DNA of 64,000 nucleotides from Ovoidimarina sp038744785 (GCA_038744785.1 JBCDLX010000022.1:1-64000); one strand, 5' to 3'; positions 1 to 9,645 are shown, numbered from the stretch's first letter. Notes: a model not told the origin generated them from the sequence alone. Made by a program: numbers and translations.

Positions 1-217
1 CTTGGTCGACGGCGCGCCCAAGGTAGTGGCGCTGGCCATTGATCTTCAAGAACAGCTCGTCCACGTGCCGCTTCCATTTCGAATAGGCCCGAAGCGGTTC
101 CACCAGTACCGACCTGTCTTGTGGCTGACATCGATGCTGCGTTCGTGCAGCAGGTCTTAGACGCTGCGAAGCGACAGTGGGACCCGCACGTATATCATCA
201 CTGCCAGGCGGATAACC
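1..217 (-). pseudogene. IS6-family transposase remnant, cut by window edge
   Basis: Read on the minus strand, the stretch gives the start of an IS6-type transposase (IRLAVMIYVR, then DLLHERSIDVSH and YWWNRFGP). It then jumps with a frame change to the catalytic-core start (DELFLKINGQRHYLGRAVD). A TAA stop replaces the expected Glu codon after SLRSV, and roughly 15-20 residues between the two blocks are missing. It therefore cannot encode an active enzyme. The first bases of the window still lie inside the element, so its 3' part is outside. Bases 218-468 between it and the first gene show nothing recognisable. A related remnant in the same orientation sits at 17160-17766. Confidence 0.8.
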
Positions 218-468
218 TAGAGGCCCGTAAATACCTAACCCGTTTTGAAATACCTAAACATGTTCGGCTGCGGCATCCCGGAAGGCGAGGCAAGCCCTCT
301 GCCCGGCGCAAGCCCGGGTTCCTCTGACATCGCCCTCCGGACAAAACCACGAGGACAAAGGCCTGCCGGGGGCATGTCAACGATCAAACAAATCGGTCGC
401 AACCGAACTGCGCGACGCTATGACGTCTGCAGGCAGACACACAAGCTGAAGCTACGAAGTAAATTTTC

Positions 469-1536
469 TTAAACTAGTCTTTGGTCATTCTTGTCGAAGA
501 GAACCGTCCTCTCAACGGCAACCGAGAGTGTGATGGGCCGCCCGACGTGGATCGCGGCATGGGCGTCAAGCTCGGCCGTCAGGCGCTGGCCGGAAACCGA
601 GACGCTTGCGAACAGGCGACTTCCGGTCGGCTGCACGACGTCAACAATGCCTTCGACCGACGGCACTTCCCCATCCGACAAGCTCACGTGTTCGGGGCGA
701 ATGCCCCATACGCAGGAACCGTTATGCTGAGGCAGCGTGCCTTCGCCTGCTCGTAATTGCTGGCCGTCCGCAAGTTGAATCAATCCTTCGTCACCGTTTA
801 CGGAAACGTCCAGCATATTCATCGGTGGCGAACCAAGGAACCCCGCGACAAAGCGGTTTTTCGGTCGCTCAAACAGATCGAGAGGCGGGCCATCCTGTTC
901 GATCACGCCACCATCCAAGAGCACGATACGGTCGGCAAGCGTCATGGCCTCGATTTGATCGTGGGTGACATAGACGAAAGTCCGTCCGATCTCGGCATGC
1001 AGCCGCTTCAGTTCTTCCCGCATCCCGTCGCGCAGTTTTGCGTCTAAGTTCGAAAGTGGTTCATCGAACAGGTAGAGCGAGGCATCCCGGACAATCGCGC
1101 GCCCGATGGCCACACGCTGCCTTTGCCCGCCCGAAAGCTCTCTTGGATACCGATCGAGAAAGTCGCCAATCGACAACATGTCAGCAGCCCAATGCACCCT
1201 TTCGTCAATCTCGGCGTCGGGTACTTTCCGGGCGCGGAGGCCGAACGCGATGTTCTCGAGTACCGTCAGGTAGGGGTAAAGCGCATAAGACTGAAACACC
1301 ATGGCGATATCCCTTTGGCGCGGTGCCAAGTCGGTCACGTCGCGGTCGCCGATCCGTATCGAGCCAGAGGACACACCTTCAAGACCGGCGATGGCGCGCA
1401 GAAGTGTTGATTTTCCGCAGCCCGATGGCCCGACAAGGACGACAAAGCTTCCACTTTCGACATGAAGCGAAACACCACGCACCGCCTGGACATCACCATA
1501 GTGTTTCTCGACATTCTCCAAGGTGAGATCCGCCAT
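469..1536 (-). CDS. Sugar ABC transporter ATP-binding protein (MalK/UgpC type)
   Basis: This 355-residue protein is the ATPase that powers the importer encoded just upstream (two permeases and a binding protein). It has Walker A GPSGCGKST (about residue 37), the Q-loop region FQSYALYP, the ABC signature LSGGQRQRV and Walker B LYLFDEP followed by the H-loop THD. A C-terminal regulatory OB-like domain (about 240-355) is typical of the MalK/UgpC/MsmX branch, and the length is normal. It starts 3 nt after the MalG-type permease stop and is the last gene of the island's transcription unit. The substrate cannot be read from the ATPase. Confidence 0.92.
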   Translation of the reverse strand: MADLTLENVEKHYGDVQAVRGVSLHVESGSFVVLVGPSGCGKSTLLRAIAGLEGVSSGSIRIGDRDVTDLAPRQRDIAMVFQSYALYPYLTVLENIAFGLRARKVPDAEIDERVHWAADMLSIGDFLDRYPRELSGGQRQRVAIGRAIVRDASLYLFDEPLSNLDAKLRDGMREELKRLHAEIGRTFVYVTHDQIEAMTLADRIVLLDGGVIEQDGPPLDLFERPKNRFVAGFLGSPPMNMLDVSVNGDEGLIQLADGQQLRAGEGTLPQHNGSCVWGIRPEHVSLSDGEVPSVEGIVDVVQPTGSRLFASVSVSGQRLTAELDAHAAIHVGRPITLSVAVERTVLFDKNDQRLV

Positions 1537-1539
1537 GTG

Positions 1540-2367
1540 TTACCCCTTCACTGCCCCCATCGACATACCGCGCACAATGAACCGTTGCATGGTTCCAACG
1601 ACGATCATCATTGGCAGCACGCCCAGCATGCTCATCGCGCCAATCTTTGACCAAAACGTCGATTGCGAACCGAAATAGCCTGTGACCTGTACGGGATAAG
1701 TGACGACCTCGGACCGGGTCAGGATCAAAGCAAACAGAAAATCGTTCCACGCAAAGATGAACGTGAACACGGCAGTCGCGAAGAACCCGCCCTGGACCAT
1801 CGGCAGAACGACCTTGCGGATCACGGCAAGGCGCGAGAGGCCGTCGACCATTGCGCTCTGCTCCAGATCGACTGGAATGTCCTGAATGTATCCGCGCATC
1901 ATCCAGATTACGTAAGGCAGGTTGAACGCAGTATAGAGAACGATCAGTCCGACGTAGGTATCGATCAATCCCAGCGACACGTAGAGTAAGAAGATCGGAA
2001 ACGCCACGCAGATTGGCGGGATCATCCGCTGCGAGATGATCCAAATCGCCAAATGGTCCCCCCCGGTGCGGTAACGCACGATGGCATAGGCCGCCAAGGT
2101 CCCGAAAACCATGGCAAGAACTGTGGAGACACCGGCGGTTACAAGACTGTTCCAGACTGCCCAGGCATCCCCGTCACGGAAAAGCGTCAGGTAGGACGAG
2201 AAGTTCGGTGTTTCTGGGATCCAGACCGGCGGGTAGGCGAAAATCTCTTCCGGAGACTTGAGCGAGATCGCGGCGAGCCAACAAATCGGAAAGAAGAAAA
2301 CCACTGCAACGACAACCGCGAGACACAAGCGCAGCACCAGCCGCCATCCCGTACTCCAGGACGTCAT
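1540..2367 (-). CDS. Carbohydrate ABC transporter permease, MalG type
   Basis: This 275-residue inner-membrane permease of the binding-protein-dependent family has about six hydrophobic segments. The first is LVLRLCLAVVVAVVFFFPIC near the N-terminus. The cytoplasmic EAA loop (EQSAMVDGLSRLAVIRKVVLP, about 168-188) docks onto the ATPase. Its start overlaps the end of the MalF-type gene by 4 nt, so the two are likely translationally coupled. It forms the membrane channel together with that partner. Substrate is unknown; an oligosaccharide or glycoside is the usual cargo of this branch. Confidence 0.9.
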   Translation of the reverse strand: MTSWSTGWRLVLRLCLAVVVAVVFFFPICWLAAISLKSPEEIFAYPPVWIPETPNFSSYLTLFRDGDAWAVWNSLVTAGVSTVLAMVFGTLAAYAIVRYRTGGDHLAIWIISQRMIPPICVAFPIFLLYVSLGLIDTYVGLIVLYTAFNLPYVIWMMRGYIQDIPVDLEQSAMVDGLSRLAVIRKVVLPMVQGGFFATAVFTFIFAWNDFLFALILTRSEVVTYPVQVTGYFGSQSTFWSKIGAMSMLGVLPMMIVVGTMQRFIVRGMSMGAVKG

Positions 2368-3254
2368 CGAGCAATCTCTACGCGTCTGAGTGCCGCGATA
2401 ACAAGCACGGTCAGGATTAGGATGACAAAGAAGGCTATAGCGGACGAGTAGCTGATCTCGAATTCACGGAACGCCATTTGGTAGGCGTAGATCGAGATCG
2501 TCTCGGTCTGCGTACCCGGACCGCCCTGCGTCATTGTCCAGATCACGTCGAAGACCCGGACCAGGTCAAGGCCGCGGATCAGCACGGCGATGACGACGAC
2601 AGGCAAAATGGCTGGCAGGACAATCTTGCGAAATACCGTCCATGGCCCTGCCCCGTCGATTTCAGCCGCCTCCAACTGTTCGCTGTCGACATTGGATAAC
2701 GCGGCCAGAAGGATGAGGAACATGAACGGCGTCCACTGCCAGACCTCAGCAGCAAGCACAGCAGGCCAGACAAAGTTGGGGTTGATGGTCCAGAGAATCT
2801 CTACCTCACGGCCAACGATCCAGCCGAGGATCTGGTTGATCGGCCCAAAGCGCTGATCCAGCATGAGACGCCAAGTTGCACCTGCCACGATCGGTGAAAT
2901 CACGGTCGGAAGCAAAATTATGGCGATCAAGGTGCGCCGGAACGGCAAGGGATGAAGGAACAGGAGGGCCAGCAGATATCCCAGCACGAGTTCAATCGGC
3001 AGAGCGATAACGGTGAACAAAGTGGTGTGCCAAATCGCTTCCCATAGCCGATCGTCTTCCATCAAACGGGCATAGTGTTTGAAGCCTTGGAACGATCTGT
3101 CGGCCCCGAACATCGTGATGTCCTGCACGCTGGTCGCGGCAAGTTTGATGAACGGGTAGAGGCCGATCATCAGAATGACGAACACAGCGGGAGCAACCAG
3201 AGCATAGCGCAGAACGGTCGCGTTGTCGGCAAGGGCGGACGACTTCGATTGCAT
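2364..3254 (-). CDS. Carbohydrate ABC transporter permease, MalF type
   Basis: This protein of about 296 residues has six or so membrane spans and the conserved EAA loop (EAAEIDGAGPWTVFRKIVLP). It is the partner of the MalG-type permease. I chose ATG at 3254 (MQSKSSALAD); an in-frame TTG at 3293 would add 13 residues unlike family members. The gene follows the binding-protein gene by 45 nt and overlaps the next permease by 4 nt. It should sit in the inner membrane and, with its partner, pass substrate delivered by the Tat-exported binding protein. Confidence 0.88.
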   Translation of the reverse strand: MQSKSSALADNATVLRYALVAPAVFVILMIGLYPFIKLAATSVQDITMFGADRSFQGFKHYARLMEDDRLWEAIWHTTLFTVIALPIELVLGYLLALLFLHPLPFRRTLIAIILLPTVISPIVAGATWRLMLDQRFGPINQILGWIVGREVEILWTINPNFVWPAVLAAEVWQWTPFMFLILLAALSNVDSEQLEAAEIDGAGPWTVFRKIVLPAILPVVVIAVLIRGLDLVRVFDVIWTMTQGGPGTQTETISIYAYQMAFREFEISYSSAIAFFVILILTVLVIAALRRVEIAR

Positions 3255-3299
3255 TGGCCAGAAGCGACCGGGCCAGACGAACTGGCCCGGCAACGTAAG

Positions 3300-4745
3300 T
3301 CAGGTGGGATAGGCGTTCGGCTTCGACGCCCAGTCAAGGTAAACGCGCTTCTGCTTCTCAACTCCGATGCGGTCGGTCAGGGCATCCCACTGGCCCGCCA
3401 GGTCATCAAGGATGGTTTGCGGATCATCACCGCCCCAAAGGCGCGATAGCGCTTGCCGGATACCTTCCTCGTAGCGGTCAGTCTGGATCAGGGACAAATC
3501 GATCAGACCGGTCTCTGCACCGGCCTTCAGTGTGTCGAGATACTCACCCGCCGTCGGCCAGCGATTGCGATACTCCTCGCTCTCGAAATGACTCGTGCGG
3601 AACGGGTCGCGGAGTGCGTAAGGAAGCTGGACCCTCTGGAGGCTGATCTCCTCGGAGTTCATCCATTGCGCGAAGAGGTAAGCCGCCTCCTTGTTCTGCG
3701 ATCCGGATGCAACGGCGAGCGAGAAGCCGACCGCCAATTCCGGACGCCCGCCCGGCGGAAGTGCATAGCCAATGGTGTCAGCAACCGTCGTTTCCGGAAT
3801 CCAATTGAGCGCCTCGGTCCCCTTTCCGTAACCGGCAGCCCACCGACCGACCGGCGGCCACGAGATCGTCATCGCGATGTCGCCTGCCAGGAAGGCATTG
3901 AACGCCTCGATGAAACCCCATTGCTCGACGCCAGGCGGCATAAAGTCGTTCTCGGCGATCATGGCGTTGAATATATCAAGGCCAACCTGCGAGTTGACCG
4001 TCGCCCTCATCGTCTCCTCATCGAAGAACTTGCCACCCTCAACACGGAACCGTTCCTGGAACAGGTACTGCGCGTTTCCGGGCGCACGCAACATGCCGGC
4101 ACCATAGATATCAGGCGCATACTTGTCGGTGAAGAATTGGCCGATTTGCGAGAATTGCTCCCAGGTGGTGGGCGGCGCCAGCTTATAGCCGTGCCGGTCC
4201 ATAAAGGCCGCATTGTTCTCGGGGTCTTCGAACAGGTCGCGGCGATAGTACATGATTAACACATCACCATCGTCGGGGAGACCGTAGATCGTGCCTTCGA
4301 CTTTCATCTGGTTGTCGCGATAGACGGGCGCAATCGCGTCAAGCTCCTCGGCGTAGCCATACTTGTCCACGAAATCGTCCAATGGCTCGAGGGCACCAGC
4401 GAGGGCGAGATCGGGCAATTGGTTAGGAATGACGTTCAGGACATCGTAAGCGCCCGAGTTCGCCATGTGCGCCTGCATGGTCTTAGTGAACATCTGGTCC
4501 ACAGGCGACTCGATCACGTTGATCTTGATACCTGTCAGGTCCTCCCACATCGGCCCAGTGAAATTCTTCGGGTCCAAAGGCTGAAGTCCAGCTTCATAGA
4601 GCACGTTCAATGTGGCGCCCGTGTATTGCTTTGCGGCTTCGACTGCTTGGCTTGCAGCGCCCTGAGCCGATGCCGGCGAAGGCCCAAGAACCCCGTAGGC
4701 AAGGGCAGATGTGGCCGTGAGACCAAAAAACCTGCGTCTGTCCAT
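3300..4745 (-). CDS. ABC transporter extracellular solute-binding protein with Tat signal
   Basis: This 481-residue periplasmic receptor belongs to the large family-1 type of sugar-binding proteins. The N-terminus MDRRRFFGLTATSALAYGVL is a twin-arginine signal with cleavage near ASAQG. I chose ATG 4745 because a GGGAGGA Shine-Dalgarno lies about 6 nt upstream; the longer in-frame start at 4778 would bury the Tat motif. Folded (Tat) export is a less common route for such receptors. The gene leads a four-gene importer operon (receptor, MalF, MalG, MalK types) placed after the ribose-type importer of the apiose cluster. That suggests a substrate related to apiose, such as an apioside or other plant-wall sugar, but this is inference only. 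Confidence 0.88.
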   Translation of the reverse strand: MDRRRFFGLTATSALAYGVLGPSPASAQGAASQAVEAAKQYTGATLNVLYEAGLQPLDPKNFTGPMWEDLTGIKINVIESPVDQMFTKTMQAHMANSGAYDVLNVIPNQLPDLALAGALEPLDDFVDKYGYAEELDAIAPVYRDNQMKVEGTIYGLPDDGDVLIMYYRRDLFEDPENNAAFMDRHGYKLAPPTTWEQFSQIGQFFTDKYAPDIYGAGMLRAPGNAQYLFQERFRVEGGKFFDEETMRATVNSQVGLDIFNAMIAENDFMPPGVEQWGFIEAFNAFLAGDIAMTISWPPVGRWAAGYGKGTEALNWIPETTVADTIGYALPPGGRPELAVGFSLAVASGSQNKEAAYLFAQWMNSEEISLQRVQLPYALRDPFRTSHFESEEYRNRWPTAGEYLDTLKAGAETGLIDLSLIQTDRYEEGIRQALSRLWGGDDPQTILDDLAGQWDALTDRIGVEKQKRVYLDWASKPNAYPT

Positions 4746-4795
4746 CAATTCCTCCCAATTTCGACGTGATATCCTCATCGAGTGGTGCGCTCATC

Positions 4796-4804
4796 ATACC
4801 AGTT
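4796..4804. promoter_or_regulatory. Candidate regulator site upstream of second importer (ATACCAGTT)
   Basis: The word ATACCAGTT lies in the 94-bp gap in front of the second importer operon, about 50 bp upstream of the receptor start. The same nine bases occur in front of apnL at 16088-16096. ATACCA resembles the half-site of GntR/FCD regulators of sugar-acid genes. The surrounding bases here are not a clean palindrome, so this is a weak call. Confidence 0.35.
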
Positions 4805-4839
4805 TACCAATCGGAAAACACCCACTTTCTCGTTGACTT

Positions 4840-5823
4840 CTAAAGCGGCCGAATGAAACGGCGTTGCAGCATTTCCAAGCGTGACGCGCGGAACGAGTCC
4901 AGAAAGACCGCCCCAAAAATGATGAGCCCCTGCAGCATCGGTTGCAGGTAAAGATTGACGCCTGTGAAGACGAGACCGGTCTTGACCGCTTGAATCATCG
5001 TTGCGCCGATCACGGCTGAGAAGGCCGTCCCAATCCCGCCGAAAAGGCTCGCACCGCCCAGAACCGCGGCCGCGATGACGTCGAACTCGCGCCCCTCACC
5101 GAAACCCGCGTCGAGACGACCAATCTGAGCGATCAGGATGAAGCCTGAAAGCGCGGCAAGCGTAGAACAAATGATATAAACACCTGCCTTGACCCGCCCT
5201 GTGGGAATACCGGCCTTTTCGGCCGCTGCCGCGTCGTTTCCTATGGCGTAGACCTGCCGCCCGAAGGTGGTTCGTGACAACACCACATGCGCGAGTGCCG
5301 CGATCACAACAAAGAACAGAATAGGGGTCGGAATGCCCATGACGGAGGACAGGCCAAAGGCACGGATCTCATCGGGAAAGTCGAACTGCCGCGAACTGGT
5401 CAGCCAAGCTCCAAAGCCACGGAAAAAGAACAGGGTCGAAAGTGTGACGATGAACGGAATGATCCGAAGGTAGACGATCAAAAAAGCGTTGATCGCTCCC
5501 ATGATCGCGCCAGCCGCCACGGCAAACAGTAGACCTCCAGTGACGCCAACGCCGTAGTCGCGCATCGCGAACCCGGCGATGAGCGGGCCCAGATACATGA
5601 CGGACCCCACCGAAAGATCAATCCCGGCGGTGAGCAACACGAACACCATGCCAATCGCAGCGATCCCAATGAATGATGCTTGCTTGATAATGTTGGCGAG
5701 GTTGTCAGGTCCTAGGAAGCTCGGTGCCTGCGTCCCAAAGACAAGTACGATCAGAAGGAACATAACGATGGTTCCATGCCGGGCAACGAACCCGGTGAGC
5801 CGTTCCCGCGGTGTACTTGTCAT
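4840..5823 (-). CDS. Ribose-type sugar ABC transporter permease
   Basis: This 327-residue permease is of the RbsC/XylH branch (carbohydrate uptake type 2), with about eight to ten hydrophobic segments. A conserved stretch GIDLSVGSVMYLGPLIAG lies around residues 66-83 and GGIGTAFSAVIGA near the C-terminus. It starts inside the last 4 nt of the ATPase gene. Together with the second permease at 7346-8494 it probably makes a heterodimeric channel, an arrangement seen in several type-2 sugar importers. The context points to D-apiose uptake. Confidence 0.9.
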   Translation of the reverse strand: MTSTPRERLTGFVARHGTIVMFLLIVLVFGTQAPSFLGPDNLANIIKQASFIGIAAIGMVFVLLTAGIDLSVGSVMYLGPLIAGFAMRDYGVGVTGGLLFAVAAGAIMGAINAFLIVYLRIIPFIVTLSTLFFFRGFGAWLTSSRQFDFPDEIRAFGLSSVMGIPTPILFFVVIAALAHVVLSRTTFGRQVYAIGNDAAAAEKAGIPTGRVKAGVYIICSTLAALSGFILIAQIGRLDAGFGEGREFDVIAAAVLGGASLFGGIGTAFSAVIGATMIQAVKTGLVFTGVNLYLQPMLQGLIIFGAVFLDSFRASRLEMLQRRFIRPL

Positions 5824-7349
5824 GCCGAAGCCTCCCTGGACGTCGCTTGTTCGCCGAACGCCAGTGCAAGGATCTCCGTATCCACGAACGGCGGCGCATC
5901 GAACGTGCCCATGACCTCGCCACGATTCATCACCATGACGCGGTCGCAGACCCCTGCAACTTCCTCCAGCTCAGACGATATAAATAGAATGCCGTTGCCT
6001 GCAGCTGCCAACCTGTCCGCGAGGGCGTAGATCTCGTACTTCGCGCCGACATCCACGCCACGCGTGGGTTCATCGAGAATGAACAGGGCAGGCTCATTAA
6101 TCAGCCATTTGCCGATGACGACTTTCTGCTGGTTTCCGCCAGATAGCGACCGCACCGGCTGGACCGCAATATTGCCCGCCTTGATCTGAATGTCCGACTT
6201 TAGCGCCTCGGTCTCGGCCTCAATCGCACCCTCATCAAGCAGGGCCACCGGTGTCCTACCGAAACGCTCAATCGACACAAGGCTGAGGTTGTCCATGATG
6301 CTCGAATCCATCATCAGCCCTTCCGCCCGGCGATCCTCCGTAACGAACGCGAGCCCGGCCTGAATTCGGTCGCGCGCCGACCCAGAGAGCGGCGCTCCGT
6401 TCAAGGTGACGGTTCCCGCTTCATGCGGGTCGAGACCAAAAAGGATGCGCGCCATTTCCGACCGTCCGGATCCCATTAGACCGAACAGACCGAACACCTC
6501 CCCTGCCCGTATCTCGAACGAGACATCCTCCAATACGCCGGGCTGGCTCAAACCTTGTACCGAAAGCAGCGTGTGGCCGGTAGGCTTGGCGCTGCGCTCC
6601 GGAAACAGTCCACCCAACTCTCGGCCAATCATGGCTGCGATCATCGCCGGAATGTCGAACTGCTCTGTCGGCCCTTCGGCGACAAGTGCTCCATCGCGCA
6701 GCACGACGATCCGGTCGCTCAAACGTTCGACGTCCGATAAGATGTGCGAGATATAGAGGACGGTCTTGTGATCGGACCTTAGCCGTTCGATGGTCTCAAA
6801 CAGTCGCGCTTTCTCCCGTGGCGTAAGCGATGTGGTCGGCTCGTCGAAAATAATCAATTCGGCGTCCCGGTGCAGCGCTTTTGCAATCTCGACCAGTTGA
6901 CGCTCGCCCGGTGCCAGATGATCCACCTTGGTGTCCGGTGACGCATCGAGGCTCAGTTGCGCAAGGAGCGCTTCGGTCTTGGCCCGCATCTCCGCCCTGT
7001 CAATAAGCCCGAACCGGGTCGGAAATCCATCGACAAAAATGTTCTCGGCAATGGTCAGGTTGTTGAACAGGTTCAACTCCTGATGGATGAACGCGATCCC
7101 GAGCGCTGTTGCGTCGCTGGGAGAGCGTGGGGTGTACGCGGCACCTTTCCAGAACATCTGCCCCAAGGTCGGCGAAACGACACCCCCGATCATGTTCATA
7201 ACGGTCGACTTGCCCGCACCGTTTTCGCCGATGACGCCCACGACGGTGCCCGCTGGCACGTCGAGTGTCAGGTCGGCGACGGCCGGCACGCCAAAATACT
7301 CCTTACGAAGACCATCGAACCTTAGGAGCGTTTTGCTGACCTGGCTCAC
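5820..7349 (-). CDS. Ribose-type sugar ABC transporter ATP-binding protein (double ABC cassette)
   Basis: This 509-residue protein carries two ABC domains in tandem, as in RbsA/XylG. The first has Walker A GENGAGKST, the degenerate signature LAPGERQLV and Walker B LIIFDEPTTSLT. The second has a degenerate Walker A (GLMGSGRSE) but an intact signature LSGGNQQKV and Walker B LFILDEPTRGVDVG. Such asymmetry is normal in this family. It overlaps both flanking permease genes by 4 nt, so the three products are made together. It energises the importer whose receptor is encoded at 8573-9586. Confidence 0.93.
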   Translation of the reverse strand: MSQVSKTLLRFDGLRKEYFGVPAVADLTLDVPAGTVVGVIGENGAGKSTVMNMIGGVVSPTLGQMFWKGAAYTPRSPSDATALGIAFIHQELNLFNNLTIAENIFVDGFPTRFGLIDRAEMRAKTEALLAQLSLDASPDTKVDHLAPGERQLVEIAKALHRDAELIIFDEPTTSLTPREKARLFETIERLRSDHKTVLYISHILSDVERLSDRIVVLRDGALVAEGPTEQFDIPAMIAAMIGRELGGLFPERSAKPTGHTLLSVQGLSQPGVLEDVSFEIRAGEVFGLFGLMGSGRSEMARILFGLDPHEAGTVTLNGAPLSGSARDRIQAGLAFVTEDRRAEGLMMDSSIMDNLSLVSIERFGRTPVALLDEGAIEAETEALKSDIQIKAGNIAVQPVRSLSGGNQQKVVIGKWLINEPALFILDEPTRGVDVGAKYEIYALADRLAAAGNGILFISSELEEVAGVCDRVMVMNRGEVMGTFDAPPFVDTEILALAFGEQATSREASA

Positions 7350-8494
7350 GCGTTCAACTCCCGCATCAGTCGCGTTCGCCAGACGTCCAGCAAGGCAGCC
7401 GCCACGATGACCGAGCCCTTCACCATGTCGATGTGAAAGGAGGACAGGTTCATCAGGTTCAGCGTGTTCGAAAGAAGGACGAAAAAGAAGACACCGAAGA
7501 CCGTCCAGATGATCTTGCCTTTGCCGCCAAAGAGGCTCGTGCCGCCGATCACGGTCGCGCCGATCACATCGAGGAGGAAATTCCCCTCCCCCAGTGTCGG
7601 GCGTCCCGCTTCGAGGCGGGTCGAGTAGAGGATCGCCCCAATGGTCGCACAGATCGCCGAGATCGCGAAAACGAGGACGATGATCCGGCGGACCGGCACA
7701 CCGGACACCTCTGCTGCATTGCGGTTTGTGCCGACGGCGAACACTTGTTTGCCGAAGACGGTTCGGTTCAAAAGCAGATGCGCGACGATGGCGACACTGA
7801 CGGCGATAACCATCGGGTAGGTGATGAACGAGTAAACTTCACGGCGCGGAATGCGGGATTCGTCCTGCGCGCCGATGTAGATCGACACGATGTCTCCTTT
7901 CCCGAGCAGGATGTAGGTCTCGGGTAGGTTCCGGATATTCTCGGACTGGGTAAGAAAGATCGCAAAGGCGGAAATCACGATCATCGTCACAAGCGTGACC
8001 ATGAAAGGCGGCATCTTGAACTGTGCGATGGCAAAGCCGTTGAAGGCCCCGATGGCCGCACCGACGAACACCATGATCAGGATTGCAAGCGGAATTCCGA
8101 AGCTGGTGTGGCCGAGCGGCCCGCCGTTTTCGGTCAGGATCGCGCCCCAGATCGGGGCATTCGACAAGACGTCGGGCGACGCCGTCGTGGCGAGAAACAT
8201 CGCCCCCACCACGCTGGTGAAGCCCACGACCGACCCTTGCGACAGGTCAATCCCCGCGATTGTCAGAACAAAGGTTTGCCCGATCGCAACCACAAGCAAG
8301 GGCCACATGTTCGAAAGGATATTCGCCATGTTCGCCGGGTTGGACAGCGTCGGTAGGAACGGGACAAGGATCAGGAAGTAGGCAAGCGATAGGTACAGGA
8401 CGAAATAGTCGGACAGAAAGAGCCGCATCGCGCGCTGGCGAAGGCTGACCAGCTGCATCTGGGCCGTGCCGGTTCCCCGTTGTGGACTGTTCAT
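7346..8494 (-). CDS. Ribose-type sugar ABC transporter permease (second subunit)
   Basis: This RbsC-type permease has about 382 residues from ATG 8494 (MNSPQRGTG). A GTG at 8542 would add 16 residues, and neither start has a strong ribosome site, so the start is uncertain. It shows the hallmark GIDLSQGSVVGFTSVVGAM and GGTSLFGGKGKIIWTVFG. A longer insert (about 190-220, with SIYIGAQDESRIP) may be a periplasmic loop. It is distinct from the other permease at 4840-5823, implying a heterodimer. It lies between the receptor gene and the ATPase gene in the apiose unit. Confidence 0.88.
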   Translation of the reverse strand: MNSPQRGTGTAQMQLVSLRQRAMRLFLSDYFVLYLSLAYFLILVPFLPTLSNPANMANILSNMWPLLVVAIGQTFVLTIAGIDLSQGSVVGFTSVVGAMFLATTASPDVLSNAPIWGAILTENGGPLGHTSFGIPLAILIMVFVGAAIGAFNGFAIAQFKMPPFMVTLVTMIVISAFAIFLTQSENIRNLPETYILLGKGDIVSIYIGAQDESRIPRREVYSFITYPMVIAVSVAIVAHLLLNRTVFGKQVFAVGTNRNAAEVSGVPVRRIIVLVFAISAICATIGAILYSTRLEAGRPTLGEGNFLLDVIGATVIGGTSLFGGKGKIIWTVFGVFFFVLLSNTLNLMNLSSFHIDMVKGSVIVAAALLDVWRTRLMRELNA

Positions 8495-8572
8495 GTGCGT
8501 TCGGAATGCTCTGACGTTCTGGTGGGTAAGACCGGCACGCACGACGGCGCGCCGATCTTTCTGACATTCGGG

Positions 8573-9586
8573 CTATTGGTCGAGGAACCCTTCGGACAGC
8601 AGAACGCAGCCCCACATGTCCATCTCGCGTTCACCAAGATTGGCAGAGGTCAGCGCGAAGCCGGGGTCTTCGATGACCTCGTTCGGCTGCGCTTCACCCG
8701 CGTCGATGGCTGCGAGAATGGCGTTCAGCGCGGCCTCGGCTTCGAAGTAAAGGTCCTGCACGCCCGTTGCGTCGACATACCCCTCCTTGATGAGCTGACA
8801 CGCCGTCGCATCGCCGTCGAGACCGCCCATCACGACATGGCCGTCCTCACCGCGGGGTTTCCACATGCCGCGAGGCTCGAACACCGAACGGATCGTCGGG
8901 AAAAGGAAATCGGACGACGTGAACAAGAGATCAATGTCCGGATTAGCCGTCACTGCGGCTTCGAGATTGGCAAGGGCCGTTGCCGCATCCCATTCTGAGG
9001 CGACCTCAATCGGCGTGTTGAAATCGTCCGGGTAGCGATTGATCGCCTCGTAGAACCCGTCCTTGCGGCCAACGGCATTCGGGTCGCCCAAGTCGCCCAC
9101 GATGATCAGAGGGGTGAGCTTTTCGCCGCCCTCTCTGTTGGCAATCGCGTCCTGCGCCAGGAAGTCCACGGCCTGGCTCGCGATCGACGCGTTGTCCGCA
9201 ACGACGATGATCCCCTTCGACAAGTCGGATGGCGGTCGGTTGAAGACGGCAATCGGGACATCGTTGTCCTGTGCTTCGTTGACGATGGTGACAGCACTTT
9301 CGCCATCCTGCGGGATGATGATGACGCCGTCGACGCCTTGCGCAATGCAGTCCCTCACTTGTTCCAGTTGACGGTTTGCGTCTTCATTCGCGTTTCGTTC
9401 GATCACCGTGTGGCCCGCCTCTTCGAGCGTGCGGGTGATCGCGGTATGTCCGGCGACCCAGAACTCGGTCTCGAGATCCTGGAAGGCGAAACAGATGGAG
9501 GCTCCGCTGGCCATACCCGGCAGCATGGCCGCGGCACCGGACACGGCGATTGCGCACGCGGCGATTTTTGATCTTGTGAACTTCAT
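8573..9586 (-). CDS. Periplasmic sugar-binding protein, ribose type (probable D-apiose receptor)
   Basis: This 337-residue receptor belongs to the peripla_BP_4 family. A Sec signal peptide (MKFTRSKIAACAIAVSGAA, cleavage near ASGAS) is followed by two Rossmann-like lobes, with CIAQGVDGVIIIPQD and ADNASIASQAVDFL in the first. I chose ATG 9586, preceded by GGGAGAG, over the longer frame to 9673. Published apiose-binding receptors are of this family and are encoded beside apsD and apnL, as here. Ligand identity is inferred from that context, not from binding residues. Confidence 0.85.
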   Translation of the reverse strand: MKFTRSKIAACAIAVSGAAAMLPGMASGASICFAFQDLETEFWVAGHTAITRTLEEAGHTVIERNANEDANRQLEQVRDCIAQGVDGVIIIPQDGESAVTIVNEAQDNDVPIAVFNRPPSDLSKGIIVVADNASIASQAVDFLAQDAIANREGGEKLTPLIIVGDLGDPNAVGRKDGFYEAINRYPDDFNTPIEVASEWDAATALANLEAAVTANPDIDLLFTSSDFLFPTIRSVFEPRGMWKPRGEDGHVVMGGLDGDATACQLIKEGYVDATGVQDLYFEAEAALNAILAAIDAGEAQPNEVIEDPGFALTSANLGEREMDMWGCVLLSEGFLDQ

Positions 9587-9645
9587 CTTCTCTCCCTTTC
9601 TTTTGAGTGGTGCGCCCGTATGTGAGATTGCTCTTATGCGGTCCC

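Noticed and set aside
121..327. 68-codon plus-strand frame at the left edge
   Set aside because: It overlaps the IS6-family remnant read on the minus strand and has no protein-like features.
3453..4259. 268-codon plus-strand open frame
   Set aside because: It lies antisense to the Tat-exported receptor gene, shows no domain and is a GC-rich shadow frame.
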